From: Verrucomicrobiota bacterium
GTDB taxonomy: Bacteria; Verrucomicrobiota; Verrucomicrobiia; Verrucomicrobiales; Verrucomicrobiaceae
DNA: 64,000 nucleotides
Assembly: GCA_017301975.1 (NCBI GenBank)
Contig: JAFLEI010000009.1
Coordinates: 122,669-186,668, forward strand
Direction: 5' to 3'
In this document: positions 23,524 through 32,731 of the stretch, piece after piece
How the letters are laid out: every line of letters starts with the position of its first letter
Numbering within the stretch: the stretch's first letter is position 1
The notes under the pieces: generated by a model
What the model was told of the DNA's origin: nothing
Database searches by the model: none
What the model saw: the letters and a program-made list of their open reading frames with translations, nothing else
Position numbers and translations under genes: made by a program

Positions 23524-23906
23524 GGCTGGGGCTTGGGTGGCAGCAGGGTGTCTTTGATGCGTTTGGCTTTCTCGATCACCTTCTGCGCCTTTTCGATCTT
23601 CGTCGGCGAGGGAGGTGGCGAAGCCGTTGGCTCTGGCACCGCAGGCTTTTTCGGCCACGCAAAATAAAGAACCACGGACAGCAGACTTAGCGCCAGCGTC
23701 GTATGCAGGCAGCTGCGAATTAGATACCGTGTCTCCTCAGGCAGCTTTCTCTGTCGTCGCGGCCCGGCGAACTTCGTGCAGCGGCAAAGCCAGAGCACGC
23801 CGTAAACGATGTTCTCCACCACATAGAACAGCAGCTGCAGAAGCCGGATCACCAGCTCTGCCGCTGCTTGAGCCAAGGCAGAAAAAATGTCGCCGACCGC
23901 ATCCAT
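23520..23906 (-). CDS. Membrane-associated hypothetical protein
   Basis: It has 128 residues. Residues 12-42 are amphipathic to hydrophobic (LAQAAAELVIRLLQLLFYVVENIVYGVLWL), and 68-84 form a second helix (LHTTLALSLLSVVLYFAW). The C-terminus is proline-rich and then lysine-rich (KIEKAQKVIEKAKRIK). It is coupled by a four-base overlap to the next small membrane protein, so they may form one complex. Not recognised. It lies 40 bases from the 3' end of the large heme-binding gene, which runs in the same direction upstream. Confidence 0.65.
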   Translation of the reverse strand: MDAVGDIFSALAQAAAELVIRLLQLLFYVVENIVYGVLWLCRCTKFAGPRRQRKLPEETRYLIRSCLHTTLALSLLSVVLYFAWPKKPAVPEPTASPPPSPTKIEKAQKVIEKAKRIKDTLLPPKPQP

Positions 23907-23946
23907 GATGCGAAACCGTAAGCCGACGCTCCGCGATGTCGAACGA

Positions 23947-26900
23947 TCACTTCTTCTCCAGCTTCACATAATCCAGCCCCACCATGTATCCCGGCACCGC
24001 ATCTGCATGTTTGCCGGTGATCGTGAAGGTGAGCTGATGTTCCCCGGCGCTGAGCTCATGCGTGCCCCAGTCGAGTTCATCACTATGGATGACTTTTGGC
24101 CCATTGTAGCCATCCCAACCAGTGGCCACGGGCTTGTCATCGAGTGAGACGTCGATGATGCCGTAGTCCTTGGCCAACGTGAGCGCAGCCTTGAGCTGAT
24201 ACTTTCCTTTCTCCGCCACCGGGAGCGCCAGCGTGAGCTTCTGCCCCGGCTTGCCCCCCGTCCACCAAAGCTGCGAGGCCCCGCTCCACTCGCCGCCAAA
24301 GCCACCCATGCCCTGCGGCTTCGCATTGCCACCCGTCTTGTTCAAAACCTTGAGCCCCTCGCCTTCGATCGCTCCGGGTATTGTAGTCCCGGCTTTAGCC
24401 GGTCCGGAGGCTCCGCTCTGCAGATACTTCACCAAATCAATCACCTGATCCGGCTTCAGCGCATCAAACAATCCCTCCGGCATCGTGCTCAGCTTTGACA
24501 CCTCACGCTTCGCAATGTCCGGCTGCGGCAGCGTAAACTCCACCCCGCCCATCATCGCGATCCTCACCGCCGCAGGACTTTCCTCCTTGATGACACCGCT
24601 CATCACGCGGCCATCCTTCATGGTGAAAAGATTGAGCTGATAGGCCTTGCCGATCACTGCATTCGGATCCAGCACGTTTTCGAGCAGGTAGTTCAAGTCC
24701 GCGCGATTGCTGCCCGTGATGTCAGGCCCCACGCTCTGTCCTTCGCCAAACAACTTGTGGCACTGGCCGCAGGTCATGGTGAACAGCATCTTGCCTTTCT
24801 CCAAATCGCCCTTCGCCAGAGCGGCGGGCGTGAGCAGTGTCTTGAACTTCTTCGTGCGCTCCGCCAGATCAGCCTTCGGCGCATTCACATCGCCCCAAGC
24901 GGATTCGATGAGGGCATTGATTTCCTTGTCATCAAACGCCGTAAGCTGGCGTACGAGAAAGGGAGAAAGCGCCGTGGCAGGAACGGTCTTGGCCTCCACC
25001 GCCTTGAGCAGCTCCCTCGCGCCCTCCTTGGTGGAGGCGAGGGTGTTCACCGCATCCGGCAGTTCATTGGCAGAAAGTTTGGGCAACAGTGCGCCCAGCA
25101 TCTTCGGCGTCTCTGCATCCTTCAACGAAGCCAGCGCCTGAATGGACTTGCGACGCAATGAAGCAGGCACTTCTTGAACAAGAATTTGCTGCAGGATCTT
25201 CGCCGTATCGGCATCACCGGTCTGAATGAGAACACCGAGTGCGTGCTCACGCTCGTTCGCAGGTGCAGTGGCCAGTGCAAGGCGCTCGCGGAACAGTTTC
25301 AGGGCGGATTCATCACCAAACAAAGCGCTGAGTTCGCGGACCGTTTTTGAATCGCCCAGCTTCGCCGAGATCGAAGCCCAGTCCGGCGGCATGGTCAGCT
25401 TGCCGCCACTGCGGGCGCTGTTGAGGATCATCGCCAGTGTGGCCTCACGCTTGGCGGCGTCAGGCTCCTTGGTGAGTTCAGAGAGGATCGAGACACGTCC
25501 TGCATCATCGGACGAAAGACGGCGATAGATGAACTCCGTGACCTTCGGCAGTTTGGACGCACGTGCGAGTTCCAGCCCCGCCTTGGGATCGGCCCGCACC
25601 AGCGGCTCAATGCCATACCAGATGAGCAGCGGGATCATGGGGTCATCTTTGTCTTCGCCGTGTTTGAGGAGGGCGGTGGCGAGGTCTTTGCGTTGATCCT
25701 GAGGAAGGCGCTGGAGTGCGGAGGCGAGCTCGCGGCGGACGATGGGAGAAGGATTCTTTTGAGCAGTCTCACTCAAAACTCGAAGATCCGTGTCTGCAAA
25801 ATCCACTTGTGATGCGGCCAGCCGAATACGCTGTGCCTCGAACCACGCATCCTGAGCAGCAATAATTGGCTTTTGAAGATATCCCTCGGGCTTTAAAATG
25901 AAGCCAAGCCATTGATGATGGATGGCTTCTTCTTCAGTCAATGCTTGTGGGGGCTTTTCGTCAGACCAAAAGATCTTAACCATCAAGGATGTGATTTTTT
26001 CTTCTGATACTGAAGTCGATTGGAACCTCTCCATCAGCACCCTTCTCGCCATCCGCGACTCCCACTCGTTCTCCGTTTGCACGGCCAGCTTCGCCAGCGC
26101 CTCATCACTCTCCTTCTTCAGATCACCCTTCCACGGCTTCCAGCCGTCGTAGCTGATCCGATAAATCCGCCCATTGCTCCGGTCCCAGTTTTCCACCGCA
26201 TTGCTGCCGCGGTGGCAGATCTGCTCATCGCTCCAGTCACTCACATACAGCGCACCATCAGGCCCCACCTTCTGCGTCACGGGGATGAAGTGCATGTCAT
26301 TCGCACGCATGAAATCACTCCCGTGCTTGCCCACATACGTGCTCGCATGCGGGTCCGTGTAGTTCGTCACCAGCCGATGCCCATGCAGATTGCCAAAGAT
26401 GAGCTGATTCCGATACGTCGGCGGAAACAAACTGCTCTGATAGATGGCGAGACCGCAATGAGCATGCCCGCCTCCCAGCGCATTCGTATCATTGTTCATG
26501 ATTCCCGCGCCCGTGGCCTTGTCAAAAGTCACATCAGGCCGCGCGCTGCCCGCGTAGTGGGCGTGGTCGGCGATGGTTTTGATGTCCTCATACGTGTAAG
26601 GATTGAAGTGCTGCCCGGCCTGCCGCTGGTAGCGCCCTCCTGGCACGATGTGGTAGAGATGTGGGATGACGCAGGCGGTCACAAAGAACTCGCCATATTG
26701 GTCGTAGTCCAGCCCCCAGGGGTTGCTGGTGCCTTCGGCAAAGATTTCAAACTCATGCCGCGTGGGATGGTAGCGCCAGATCCCAGCATTGATGGGCTTG
26801 CGCTGATCGTCGGGCGTACCCGGCTTGCCAACCTTGCTGTGGGTGAAGACGCCGTGGCAGCCGTAGAGCCAGCCGTCCGGGCCCCAGATGAAACTGTTCA

Positions 26901-28620
26901 GGGTCTCGTGAGTATCCTGGCTGCCCCAGCCGTCGAGCAGGGCGATGGCATCAAACTTCAGGCCGGGAACCAGATTGGAAGGCGGACTCGTGCGGTCCAG
27001 CACATCCGGTTTGTCATCGTGATCCTTGTCCGGAATAAACATCAAATACGGTGCCGCACCCACCCACACCCCGCCGAAACCCAGCTCGATGCCGCTGACG
27101 AGGTTCAGCCCTTCGCAAAAAATCTTCTTCGTTTCAAAGACCCCATCACCATCCTTGTCTTCAAGAATCTTGATGCGGTCCTGACCCGCACCCACCTCAC
27201 GCGGTTTCGGGTAGCTGTTTCCCTCCACCACCCAGATGCGCCCACGTTCATCAAACGTAAATGCGATCGGCTGCACGAGGTCGGGCTCTGCGGCGATCAG
27301 CTCCGCCTTGAAGCCGCCGGGAAGTTGCAGAGCCTTCAGCGCCTCCTTCGGTGACTGCCCTTTGGCGTATTCCTTCTGCGGCATCAGCGCAGGTCCGTAC
27401 ATCTTCTTCGGCGTCAGATCCGCTGTCGTTTCCCTCCGTTCCTGCGTGAGGATGAACACACCCGCCTTGTTCCCAACCACGATGTCAGGCAGCTTGTCGC
27501 CATTCACATCGCCCACCTGCACGTCCACGCCCACGCCGCTTTCGGCATCCAAGAGGTGCGGCACGAAATCCACGCCTCCTTTGCCATCGCGCTTGGTTTG
27601 ATACCAGTAGATGACACGATGCCCGCGCTCATCCGGATCATGCCCGTTGTGCGCCCAGTAGCGTTTGCCGGTGACGATGTCCTTCACACCATCGCCATCC
27701 ATGTCCGCCAGATAGGCTGCATGCGGCTGGGAGAACACGATGCCATAGTCGTTGTCCTGCGGCTGCTCGCTGGCCAGCATGATGCGCTGCCACATGGGCT
27801 TGTCTGGCGCAGGCTTGTTCTGCAAATACACCGCCACGCCGTAGCGATGCGCGGCGAGGCTGGTGAAAACGTCGTTCGTGCCATTGCCATCAAAGTCATA
27901 CGCAAACATCTGCGCCCCACCGCCTATACCGGCAGCGAAGTTGTGTTGGGTCCACGCTGCACCTTGCCCGCTGATCGTTTCGCCCGGTGCCTCCCACCAG
28001 CGGCGCGCCTCCAGCAGATCCATCTTGCCATCGCCATTCACATCACCCACTCCCAGTCCATGGGTGAACTTCGCCACCTTCACATCCTCCGTCACCGCCA
28101 CAAAGGGCCACTTCTCCGTCGGCTTCTCCCAGTTTGGCGCAAACCAGCCAAACTTGCCCGCAGTGCTGCAAACGATCTCCGGTTTGCCATCGCCCGTGAT
28201 GTCGGTGAAGACGGGCGATTCATTGTCCACCACATCCGCCACGATGTGCATCGGCCAAGGCTTGTCGTCATGCGTGCCGGGATTCAGGTAGAGCCGCGCC
28301 TCCTTGCCCGGGAAGCCTAAGATGAGAATGTCGTTCTTCTGGTCCGCGTTGAAGTCCTGCACGTAGGCAAAGAAGTTGTCCGAATAGCCATTGATGCTGA
28401 AAATCTTCGGCTCGTAGTAGGCATGCTTTTTTTCAAAGGCCGGTCCCTCCCACCAGAACGGCCCCGCCACCACGTCCAGTTTGCCGTCGCCATTGATGTC
28501 GCCGATGGCCGCGCCTTCGGAATAGAAGTCGCCGTGCAGTTGCTGACGTTTCCAGGTTATCTGGGTGGCGGCGTGAACGGTCGTAGCCGCGGCGAAAGCG
28601 AGAAGGAGCAAGCGTTTCAT
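23947..28620 (-). CDS. PVC-type secreted protein: FG-GAP propeller, dehydrogenase-like propeller, HEAT repeats, CxxCH heme site, C-terminal beta domain
   Basis: It has 1557 residues from the ATG at 28620, with a signal peptide ending TTVHA. Residues about 25-400 hold FG-GAP repeats with calcium-type loops (GDINGDGKLD, GDVNGDGKMD, ADMDGDGVKD). About 430-850 is the PVC membrane-bound-dehydrogenase-type propeller (PIAFTFDERGRIWVVEG, FIWGPDGWLYGCHG, GPDGALYVSDW). About 900-1270 is alpha-helical and HEAT-like. CGQCH at 1284-1288 binds one c-type heme. The last 130 residues form a beta-rich, probably sugar-binding domain (GTHELSAGEHQLTF). Such proteins are numerous in planctomycetes and verrucomicrobia and are thought to oxidise sugars or other extracellular substrates. 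The substrate is unknown. Confidence 0.88.
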   Translation of the reverse strand: MKRLLLLAFAAATTVHAATQITWKRQQLHGDFYSEGAAIGDINGDGKLDVVAGPFWWEGPAFEKKHAYYEPKIFSINGYSDNFFAYVQDFNADQKNDILILGFPGKEARLYLNPGTHDDKPWPMHIVADVVDNESPVFTDITGDGKPEIVCSTAGKFGWFAPNWEKPTEKWPFVAVTEDVKVAKFTHGLGVGDVNGDGKMDLLEARRWWEAPGETISGQGAAWTQHNFAAGIGGGAQMFAYDFDGNGTNDVFTSLAAHRYGVAVYLQNKPAPDKPMWQRIMLASEQPQDNDYGIVFSQPHAAYLADMDGDGVKDIVTGKRYWAHNGHDPDERGHRVIYWYQTKRDGKGGVDFVPHLLDAESGVGVDVQVGDVNGDKLPDIVVGNKAGVFILTQERRETTADLTPKKMYGPALMPQKEYAKGQSPKEALKALQLPGGFKAELIAAEPDLVQPIAFTFDERGRIWVVEGNSYPKPREVGAGQDRIKILEDKDGDGVFETKKIFCEGLNLVSGIELGFGGVWVGAAPYLMFIPDKDHDDKPDVLDRTSPPSNLVPGLKFDAIALLDGWGSQDTHETLNSFIWGPDGWLYGCHGVFTHSKVGKPGTPDDQRKPINAGIWRYHPTRHEFEIFAEGTSNPWGLDYDQYGEFFVTACVIPHLYHIVPGGRYQRQAGQHFNPYTYEDIKTIADHAHYAGSARPDVTFDKATGAGIMNNDTNALGGGHAHCGLAIYQSSLFPPTYRNQLIFGNLHGHRLVTNYTDPHASTYVGKHGSDFMRANDMHFIPVTQKVGPDGALYVSDWSDEQICHRGSNAVENWDRSNGRIYRISYDGWKPWKGDLKKESDEALAKLAVQTENEWESRMARRVLMERFQSTSVSEEKITSLMVKIFWSDEKPPQALTEEEAIHHQWLGFILKPEGYLQKPIIAAQDAWFEAQRIRLAASQVDFADTDLRVLSETAQKNPSPIVRRELASALQRLPQDQRKDLATALLKHGEDKDDPMIPLLIWYGIEPLVRADPKAGLELARASKLPKVTEFIYRRLSSDDAGRVSILSELTKEPDAAKREATLAMILNSARSGGKLTMPPDWASISAKLGDSKTVRELSALFGDESALKLFRERLALATAPANEREHALGVLIQTGDADTAKILQQILVQEVPASLRRKSIQALASLKDAETPKMLGALLPKLSANELPDAVNTLASTKEGARELLKAVEAKTVPATALSPFLVRQLTAFDDKEINALIESAWGDVNAPKADLAERTKKFKTLLTPAALAKGDLEKGKMLFTMTCGQCHKLFGEGQSVGPDITGSNRADLNYLLENVLDPNAVIGKAYQLNLFTMKDGRVMSGVIKEESPAAVRIAMMGGVEFTLPQPDIAKREVSKLSTMPEGLFDALKPDQVIDLVKYLQSGASGPAKAGTTIPGAIEGEGLKVLNKTGGNAKPQGMGGFGGEWSGASQLWWTGGKPGQKLTLALPVAEKGKYQLKAALTLAKDYGIIDVSLDDKPVATGWDGYNGPKVIHSDELDWGTHELSAGEHQLTFTITGKHADAVPGYMVGLDYVKLEKK

Positions 28621-28710
28621 GGTTGTAGGACACAAACGCTATCAGAAACCGGTGCCAGCAGACAAGTTTTATGAGGAATCGGCCATCCAAGGGGGCGATG
28701 CCGTAGCGTT

Positions 28711-28785
28711 TCAACCGCAGAGGTCACTGAGAAATGAATTCAGAACTCTGTGCCTCTCGGTGAACTTTGTGGTAGTTCTTTGTCC
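28711..28785. repeat. Degenerate CAGAGG/CTCTGTG dispersed-type inverted repeat
   Basis: AACCGCAGAGGTCACTGAG (28713-28731) faces CTCTGTGCCTCTCGG-TGAACTTTGTGGT (28746-28773), an imperfect inverted pair. The words resemble the widespread ACCACAGAGG...CCTCTGTGGT intergenic repeat of many bacterial genomes. It occupies most of the 173-base gap between the giant heme-protein gene and moaE. Confidence 0.5.
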
Positions 28786-28793
28786 TTCGCTCC

Positions 28794-29180
28794 ATGTCTC
28801 CCGCCTGCTTCATTCTCTCCGCAGATCCCATCCAAGTCGCCCCAACCGTGTTCAAGCCGGGTGAAGGCGCCGAGGCGCAGTTTCTTGGAATCGTGCGAGG
28901 CATGGAGGACGACAAAGTCATCTCCGGCATCGACTACACCGCTTACCTGCCCATGGCGGAAAAGACGTTGCAGGAGCTCGTCGAGCGCGGCCAGCGCGAG
29001 CACGGCCCGCACCGCGTCTTCATCCAGCATCGCCTCGGTTTCGTGGCCGCCGAGCAGCCGAGCATCCTCATCCAGGTACGCACCAAGCACAGCGCGGAGT
29101 CCTTTGACCTGTGCCGCTGGTATTTGAAGGAGATCAAAACCAGCGTGCCCATCTGGAAGCGCGCGGTTTTTGTGGAGTGA
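28794..29180 (+). CDS. moaE: Molybdopterin synthase catalytic subunit
   Basis: Transfers sulfur from MoaD thiocarboxylate to precursor Z during molybdenum cofactor synthesis. The 128 residues fit MoaE. FLGIVRGMEDD (30-40), LDY-like GIDYTAY (45-51) and HRLGFVAAEQPSILI (79-93) are family landmarks. K115 and K122 in KTSVPIWKR correspond to the catalytic lysines of E. coli MoaE (119 and 126). The MRTH-type arginine loop before EHGPHRV is partly changed. No moaD, moaC or moaA is adjacent, so the partner must lie elsewhere. Confidence 0.88.
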   Translation: MSPACFILSADPIQVAPTVFKPGEGAEAQFLGIVRGMEDDKVISGIDYTAYLPMAEKTLQELVERGQREHGPHRVFIQHRLGFVAAEQPSILIQVRTKHSAESFDLCRWYLKEIKTSVPIWKRAVFVE

Positions 29181-29197
29181 ACGCCCTGCATTTCAGC

Positions 29198-29425
29198 TCA
29201 CTTCTCACGCACCGCCAAGACGCGTGACTTCACCTCTTCCCACGCAGCAAGAGCCTCTGGGCTCACCTCATGGTCTGCTAGGCGCCGGTCCAGCAGTTTC
29301 AAGACCGCAGCCTCGTCCATCACTTCAGCGTCCTCGGCATCGGCGGCGTTCCAAAGCTCCTCCGCCAGTTGTCGCTTGTCGCGGGAGCTGAGCTGCTGGA
29401 CAACGGGCATCGTTTCCAAAATCAT
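29198..29425 (-). CDS. Addiction-module-type small protein (orphan antitoxin)
   Basis: It has 75 residues from the ATG at 29425. A longer frame to 29461 is less likely. The pattern VVQQLSSRDKRQLAEELWNA followed by LLDRRLADHEVSPEALAAWEEVKSR fits the short 'putative addiction module component' family, which pairs with RelE/ParE-like toxins. No toxin-sized ORF is next to it: moaE is convergent 18 bases away and the fumarase gene diverges. It may be a solitary antitoxin or a remnant. Confidence 0.65.
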   Translation of the reverse strand: MILETMPVVQQLSSRDKRQLAEELWNAADAEDAEVMDEAAVLKLLDRRLADHEVSPEALAAWEEVKSRVLAVREK

Positions 29426-29522
29426 GGTTTCATGATTATCCCTGCATGCACCGCCTGACAACGTGCAAAATGCTCCTTTCCCTCGTTGCTCGAACCCGTA
29501 TCCCTTTCAAATTCCCCTCCCC

Positions 29523-31163
29523 ATGCCCACGCCCCCCTTTCACTATCAGGAACTCCTCGAACTCGGCACCGATGACACCGAATACCGTCTGCTGACGAAG
29601 GAGCACGTCTCCGTGCAGAAATTTGGCGAGAAAGAAGTCCTCGTCGTCGATCCCGAGGCCTTGACCCTGCTGGCGAACCAGGCCTTCCACGACATCAATT
29701 TCTTCCTGCGCCCCAAGCACCTGAAGCAGGTGGCCGCCATCCTCGACGACCCCGAGGCCAGCGAGAACGACCGCATGGTCGCGCTGACGATGCTCAAAAA
29801 CGCCGATGTGGCCTCCGCCGGCCTGCTGCCCTTCTGCCAGGATACCGGCACCGCCATCATCATGGGCAAAAAAGGCCAGCAGGTCTGGACCGGTGGCGGC
29901 GATGAATCGGCGCTCTCTAAGGGCGTCTACCTTGCCTACACCGAGAACAACCTGCGCTACTCCCAGAACGCGGCGCTGAACATGTTCGACGAAAAGAACA
30001 CCGGCACCAACCTCCCCGCGCAGATCGATCTCTACGCCAACGACGGCGATGCCTACAAGTTCCTCTTCATCGCCAAAGGCGGCGGCTCGGCCAACAAAGC
30101 CTACCTGTATCAGGAAACCCGCGCCGTGCTCAATCCGAAGAGCATCGTCAAGTTCCTCAGCGACAAGATGGTCTCCCTCGGCACCGCCGCCTGCCCGCCC
30201 TACCACCTGACCTTCGTCATCGGCGGCACCTCCGCTGAGTCGACGATGAAGCACGTCAAACTGGCCTCCACCAAGTACTACGACAACCTTCCCACCACCG
30301 GCAACGAACACGGCCGCGCCTTCCGCGATGTCGAGCTTGAAGCCCAGATGCTGCAGGCCGCGCGCGAGTGCGGCATCGGCGCGCAGTTTGGCGGCAAATA
30401 CTTCGCGCTCGATGTGCGCATCATCCGCCTCCCACGCCACGGCGCCTCACTGCCCATCGGCATCGGTGTTTCCTGCTCCGCCGACCGTCAGGCCAAAGGC
30501 AAGATCACCAAGGATGGCATCTTCATCGAGAAGCTCGAAACCAATCCCCTGCCCTACATTCCCGAGGAGCTGCGCCACCGCAAGGACACCAACGCCGTGC
30601 GCATCGATACCAACCGCCCCATGGCCGAAATCCGCGCCGAGCTCAGCAAGTACCCCACCACCACCCGCCTGCTCATCAATGGCCCCATCATCGTGGCCCG
30701 CGACATCGCGCATGCGAAGCTCAAGGAGCTGATCGATTCCGGCAAGCCCCTGCCCGACTACTTCAAGAACCACCCGGTGTACTACGCCGGCCCTGCCAAG
30801 ACCCCCGCCGGCATGCCCAGCGGCAGCTTCGGCCCCACCACCGCCGGCCGCATGGACAGCTACGTGGATCTCTTCCAAAGCCACGGCGGCAGCATGGTCA
30901 TGATCGCCAAAGGCAATCGCGGCCAGCAGGTCACCGACGCCTGCAAAAAGCACGGCGGCTTCTACCTCGGCAGCATCGGCGGCCCCGCCGCCATCCTCGC
31001 CAAGGAAAACATCAAGAAAGTCGAAGTCGTCGAGTTCGCCGAACTCGGCATGGAAGCCATCTGGAAGATCGAAGTCGAAGACTTCCCCGCCTTCATCCTC
31101 GTCGATGACAAAGGAAACGACTTCTTCCAGACCGTCGGCCCGGGCTGCTCGGTGAAGCATTGA
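29523..31163 (+). CDS. Fumarate hydratase, class I (iron-sulfur)
   Basis: Interconverts fumarate and malate in the TCA cycle. It has 546 residues from the ATG at 29523, with alpha and beta parts fused as in E. coli FumA/FumB. The three [4Fe-4S] ligands fall at C105 (FCQDTGTA), C224 (AACPPYH) and C318 ([11 protein letters not shown]), the same numbers as in E. coli FumA. The beta domain shows [15 protein letters not shown] and [25 protein letters not shown] frame open back to 29463 would add 20 residues of low-quality sequence. The class I enzyme is oxygen-sensitive. It stands alone, with no other TCA gene nearby. Confidence 0.96.
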   Translation: MPTPPFHYQELLELGTDDTEYRLLTKEHVSVQKFGEKEVLVVDPEALTLLANQAFHDINFFLRPKHLKQVAAILDDPEASENDRMVALTMLKNADVASAGLLPFCQDTGTAIIMGKKGQQVWTGGGDESALSKGVYLAYTENNLRYSQNAALNMFDEKNTGTNLPAQIDLYANDGDAYKFLFIAKGGGSANKAYLYQETRAVLNPKSIVKFLSDKMVSLGTAACPPYHLTFVIGGTSAESTMKHVKLASTKYYDNLPTTGNEHGRAFRDVELEAQMLQAARECGIGAQFGGKYFALDVRIIRLPRHGASLPIGIGVSCSADRQAKGKITKDGIFIEKLETNPLPYIPEELRHRKDTNAVRIDTNRPMAEIRAELSKYPTTTRLLINGPIIVARDIAHAKLKELIDSGKPLPDYFKNHPVYYAGPAKTPAGMPSGSFGPTTAGRMDSYVDLFQSHGGSMVMIAKGNRGQQVTDACKKHGGFYLGSIGGPAAILAKENIKKVEVVEFAELGMEAIWKIEVEDFPAFILVDDKGNDFFQTVGPGCSVKH

Positions 31164-31202
31164 GACCAAATAATGCTGCGAACTGAAGCAATAACGACCT
31201 GC

Positions 31203-31601
31203 TTACACATCGACCTGTCTTAGTTGTGCCCAACTGGGCAATTCCCTATTCTGAAAAAAGCTGTCAAACAGTTGTATTGCCTGCCAGCGGTTCAAGACTT
31301 CCGAGGTCCGCACAGTCACTGTCCCTTGAGCCATTTCTATTGAAGTGGTTTCCGAGACTGTTGGGGCTAATCCCACGACAAAATGTTTGTATTTCTTCCG
31401 AGTGTGATCCTCGTATCGCCTGATTTCGACAGTGCATCGTTCCCTTCCACCACCACATTGAATATAGTCTCCATTTGGTGCCTCAAGAATATAAAACGAA
31501 TTTCCTTTTTCGTTTAGGTAGTTGAACGCCTGCGGAAAAGTGTATTTAGGCGGCAAAGGAATCGGATCAGTTTTTTCGCAGTAGAAGTGCCATTCATCCA
31601 T
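31203..31601 (-). CDS. Hypothetical protein, low GC
   Basis: Not recognised. It has 132 residues without signal peptide or membrane helix. It has several short beta-strand stretches (SFYILEAPNGDYIQCGGG, GTVTVRTSEVL). GC content is visibly below that of the fumarase and ThuA genes on either side, and the gene points towards fumarase. It resembles small immunity or cargo genes in composition, but there is no toxin next to it, so this is only a possibility. Confidence 0.58.
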   Translation of the reverse strand: MDEWHFYCEKTDPIPLPPKYTFPQAFNYLNEKGNSFYILEAPNGDYIQCGGGRERCTVEIRRYEDHTRKKYKHFVVGLAPTVSETTSIEMAQGTVTVRTSEVLNRWQAIQLFDSFFQNRELPSWAQLRQVDV

Positions 31602-31820
31602 CGGTTTTATTTACCCAAATACTTTCTCGGTGTCATCAAACAAGGCGACTTTCTGAATCGCGTGGGCCGGAGGCTCGCAAGAAATCAGCAGGTGGTGAAG
31701 GGATGCGCCCCGGCAGGGGCGCGAGAAGCGTACGCATATCTCCAAGGTCCGAAGGGTGACTGATCCAGCCCGGTTGAAAATGGGAGTTTAAATCTCTCTC
31801 AATCGGCGTTTTCATCATCC
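31602..31820. repeat. Gap with CGCCCC-GGCA-GGGGCG hairpin
   Basis: No gene seen. A perfect 6-bp hairpin with a 4-base loop lies at 31705-31720. The surrounding 100 bases read in one frame as CAPAGAREAYAYLQG, of the kind seen in spurious ORFs translated from dispersed repeats in PVC genomes. The short frame starting on the minus strand at 31818 is not credible as a gene. Confidence 0.4.
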
Positions 31821-32609
31821 ATGCACAATCCCCTCATCCGCGTCACCATCTGGAACGAATTTGTTCATGAACGGCAGAATCCCACCGTGGCAGCCATTTA
31901 TCCCAACGGCATTCACGGGGCGCTGGCGGAGGCGCTGTCAAAGCATGGAGACCTCCACATCCATACCGCCACGCTGGATGAACCGGACCAAGGTCTGCCA
32001 CCAGTGGTGCTGGATCAAACCGACGTGCTGCTGTGGTGGGGCCATGCCGCGCATGATCAGGTGAACGATGAGCTCGTCACGCGCGTGCAGGAGCGCGTGC
32101 TCGCCGGCATGGGGTTGATCGTTTTACACTCCGGGCATTTCTCCAAAATCTTCAAGCGCCTCATGGGCACTAGCTGCGCCCTCTGCTGGCGCGAAGCAGG
32201 CGAACGCGAGCGCGTGTGGAAAGTCAGTCCCGGCCACCCCATCGCCGTCGGCATTGGCGACTGCATCGAAATCGAGCAGTCGGAGATGTATGGCGAGCCC
32301 TTCGGCATCCCCACACCGGACGAGTTGATCTTCGTCTCCTGGTTCCAAGGCGGCGAAGTGATGCGCAGCGGAGCCACCTGGACGCGCGGCAGCGGGCGCA
32401 TCTTTTACTTCAGCCCCGGCCATGAGGTCTATCCCATCTACCACCATCCGGATGTGCAGCGTGTCATCGCCAACGGCGTCCGCTGGACACGCCCGCAGGG
32501 AGAGCCCGCCAACACACCGCGCCATGTGCCGGTGGAGCAGGCAAGGGAGAAGATCGAGGTGCGCGGCGGTACGGTGCACGTGGAGGACGGGAAGCTGGCG
32601 GGACATTGA
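31821..32609 (+). CDS. thuA: ThuA-domain protein (trehalose-utilisation family)
   Basis: It has 262 residues and a glutamine-amidotransferase-like (class I) fold. Landmarks are [11 protein letters not shown] (8-18), [12 protein letters not shown] (28-39), [12 protein letters not shown] (68-79), [20 protein letters not shown] (97-116) and [14 protein letters not shown] near 200. In rhizobia ThuA with ThuB converts trehalose to 3-keto forms. In PVC bacteria ThuA-like genes are abundant and their substrates are unknown. There is no signal peptide, so it should be cytoplasmic. No ThuB-type dehydrogenase is adjacent. It faces the acyl-CoA ligase gene across a nested inverted repeat. Confidence 0.88.
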   Translation: MHNPLIRVTIWNEFVHERQNPTVAAIYPNGIHGALAEALSKHGDLHIHTATLDEPDQGLPPVVLDQTDVLLWWGHAAHDQVNDELVTRVQERVLAGMGLIVLHSGHFSKIFKRLMGTSCALCWREAGERERVWKVSPGHPIAVGIGDCIEIEQSEMYGEPFGIPTPDELIFVSWFQGGEVMRSGATWTRGSGRIFYFSPGHEVYPIYHHPDVQRVIANGVRWTRPQGEPANTPRHVPVEQAREKIEVRGGTVHVEDGKLAGH

Positions 32610-32628
32610 GGTTCTGAAGCGGAGGTTG

Positions 32629-32720
32629 GGCCTCCGGCCCGACCACGGACTGAGGCGTCCCGCCTTCAGTCTTTCCGATCCAAAGGCGGGACGCCTCGAT
32701 CCTCTGACAGGCCGGAGGCC
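32629..32720. terminator. Nested double inverted repeat between convergent genes
   Basis: Outer arms GGCCTCCGGCC (32629-32639) and GGCCGGAGGCC (32710-32720) pair perfectly over 11 bp. Inside them GAGGCGTCCCGCCTT (32652-32666) pairs perfectly with AAGGCGGGACGCCTC (32683-32697) over 15 bp. There is no T-tract. It sits between two convergent genes and may act as a bidirectional terminator, or be a REP-like dispersed element. Confidence 0.6.
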
Positions 32721-32731
32721 TATCCTCCACA

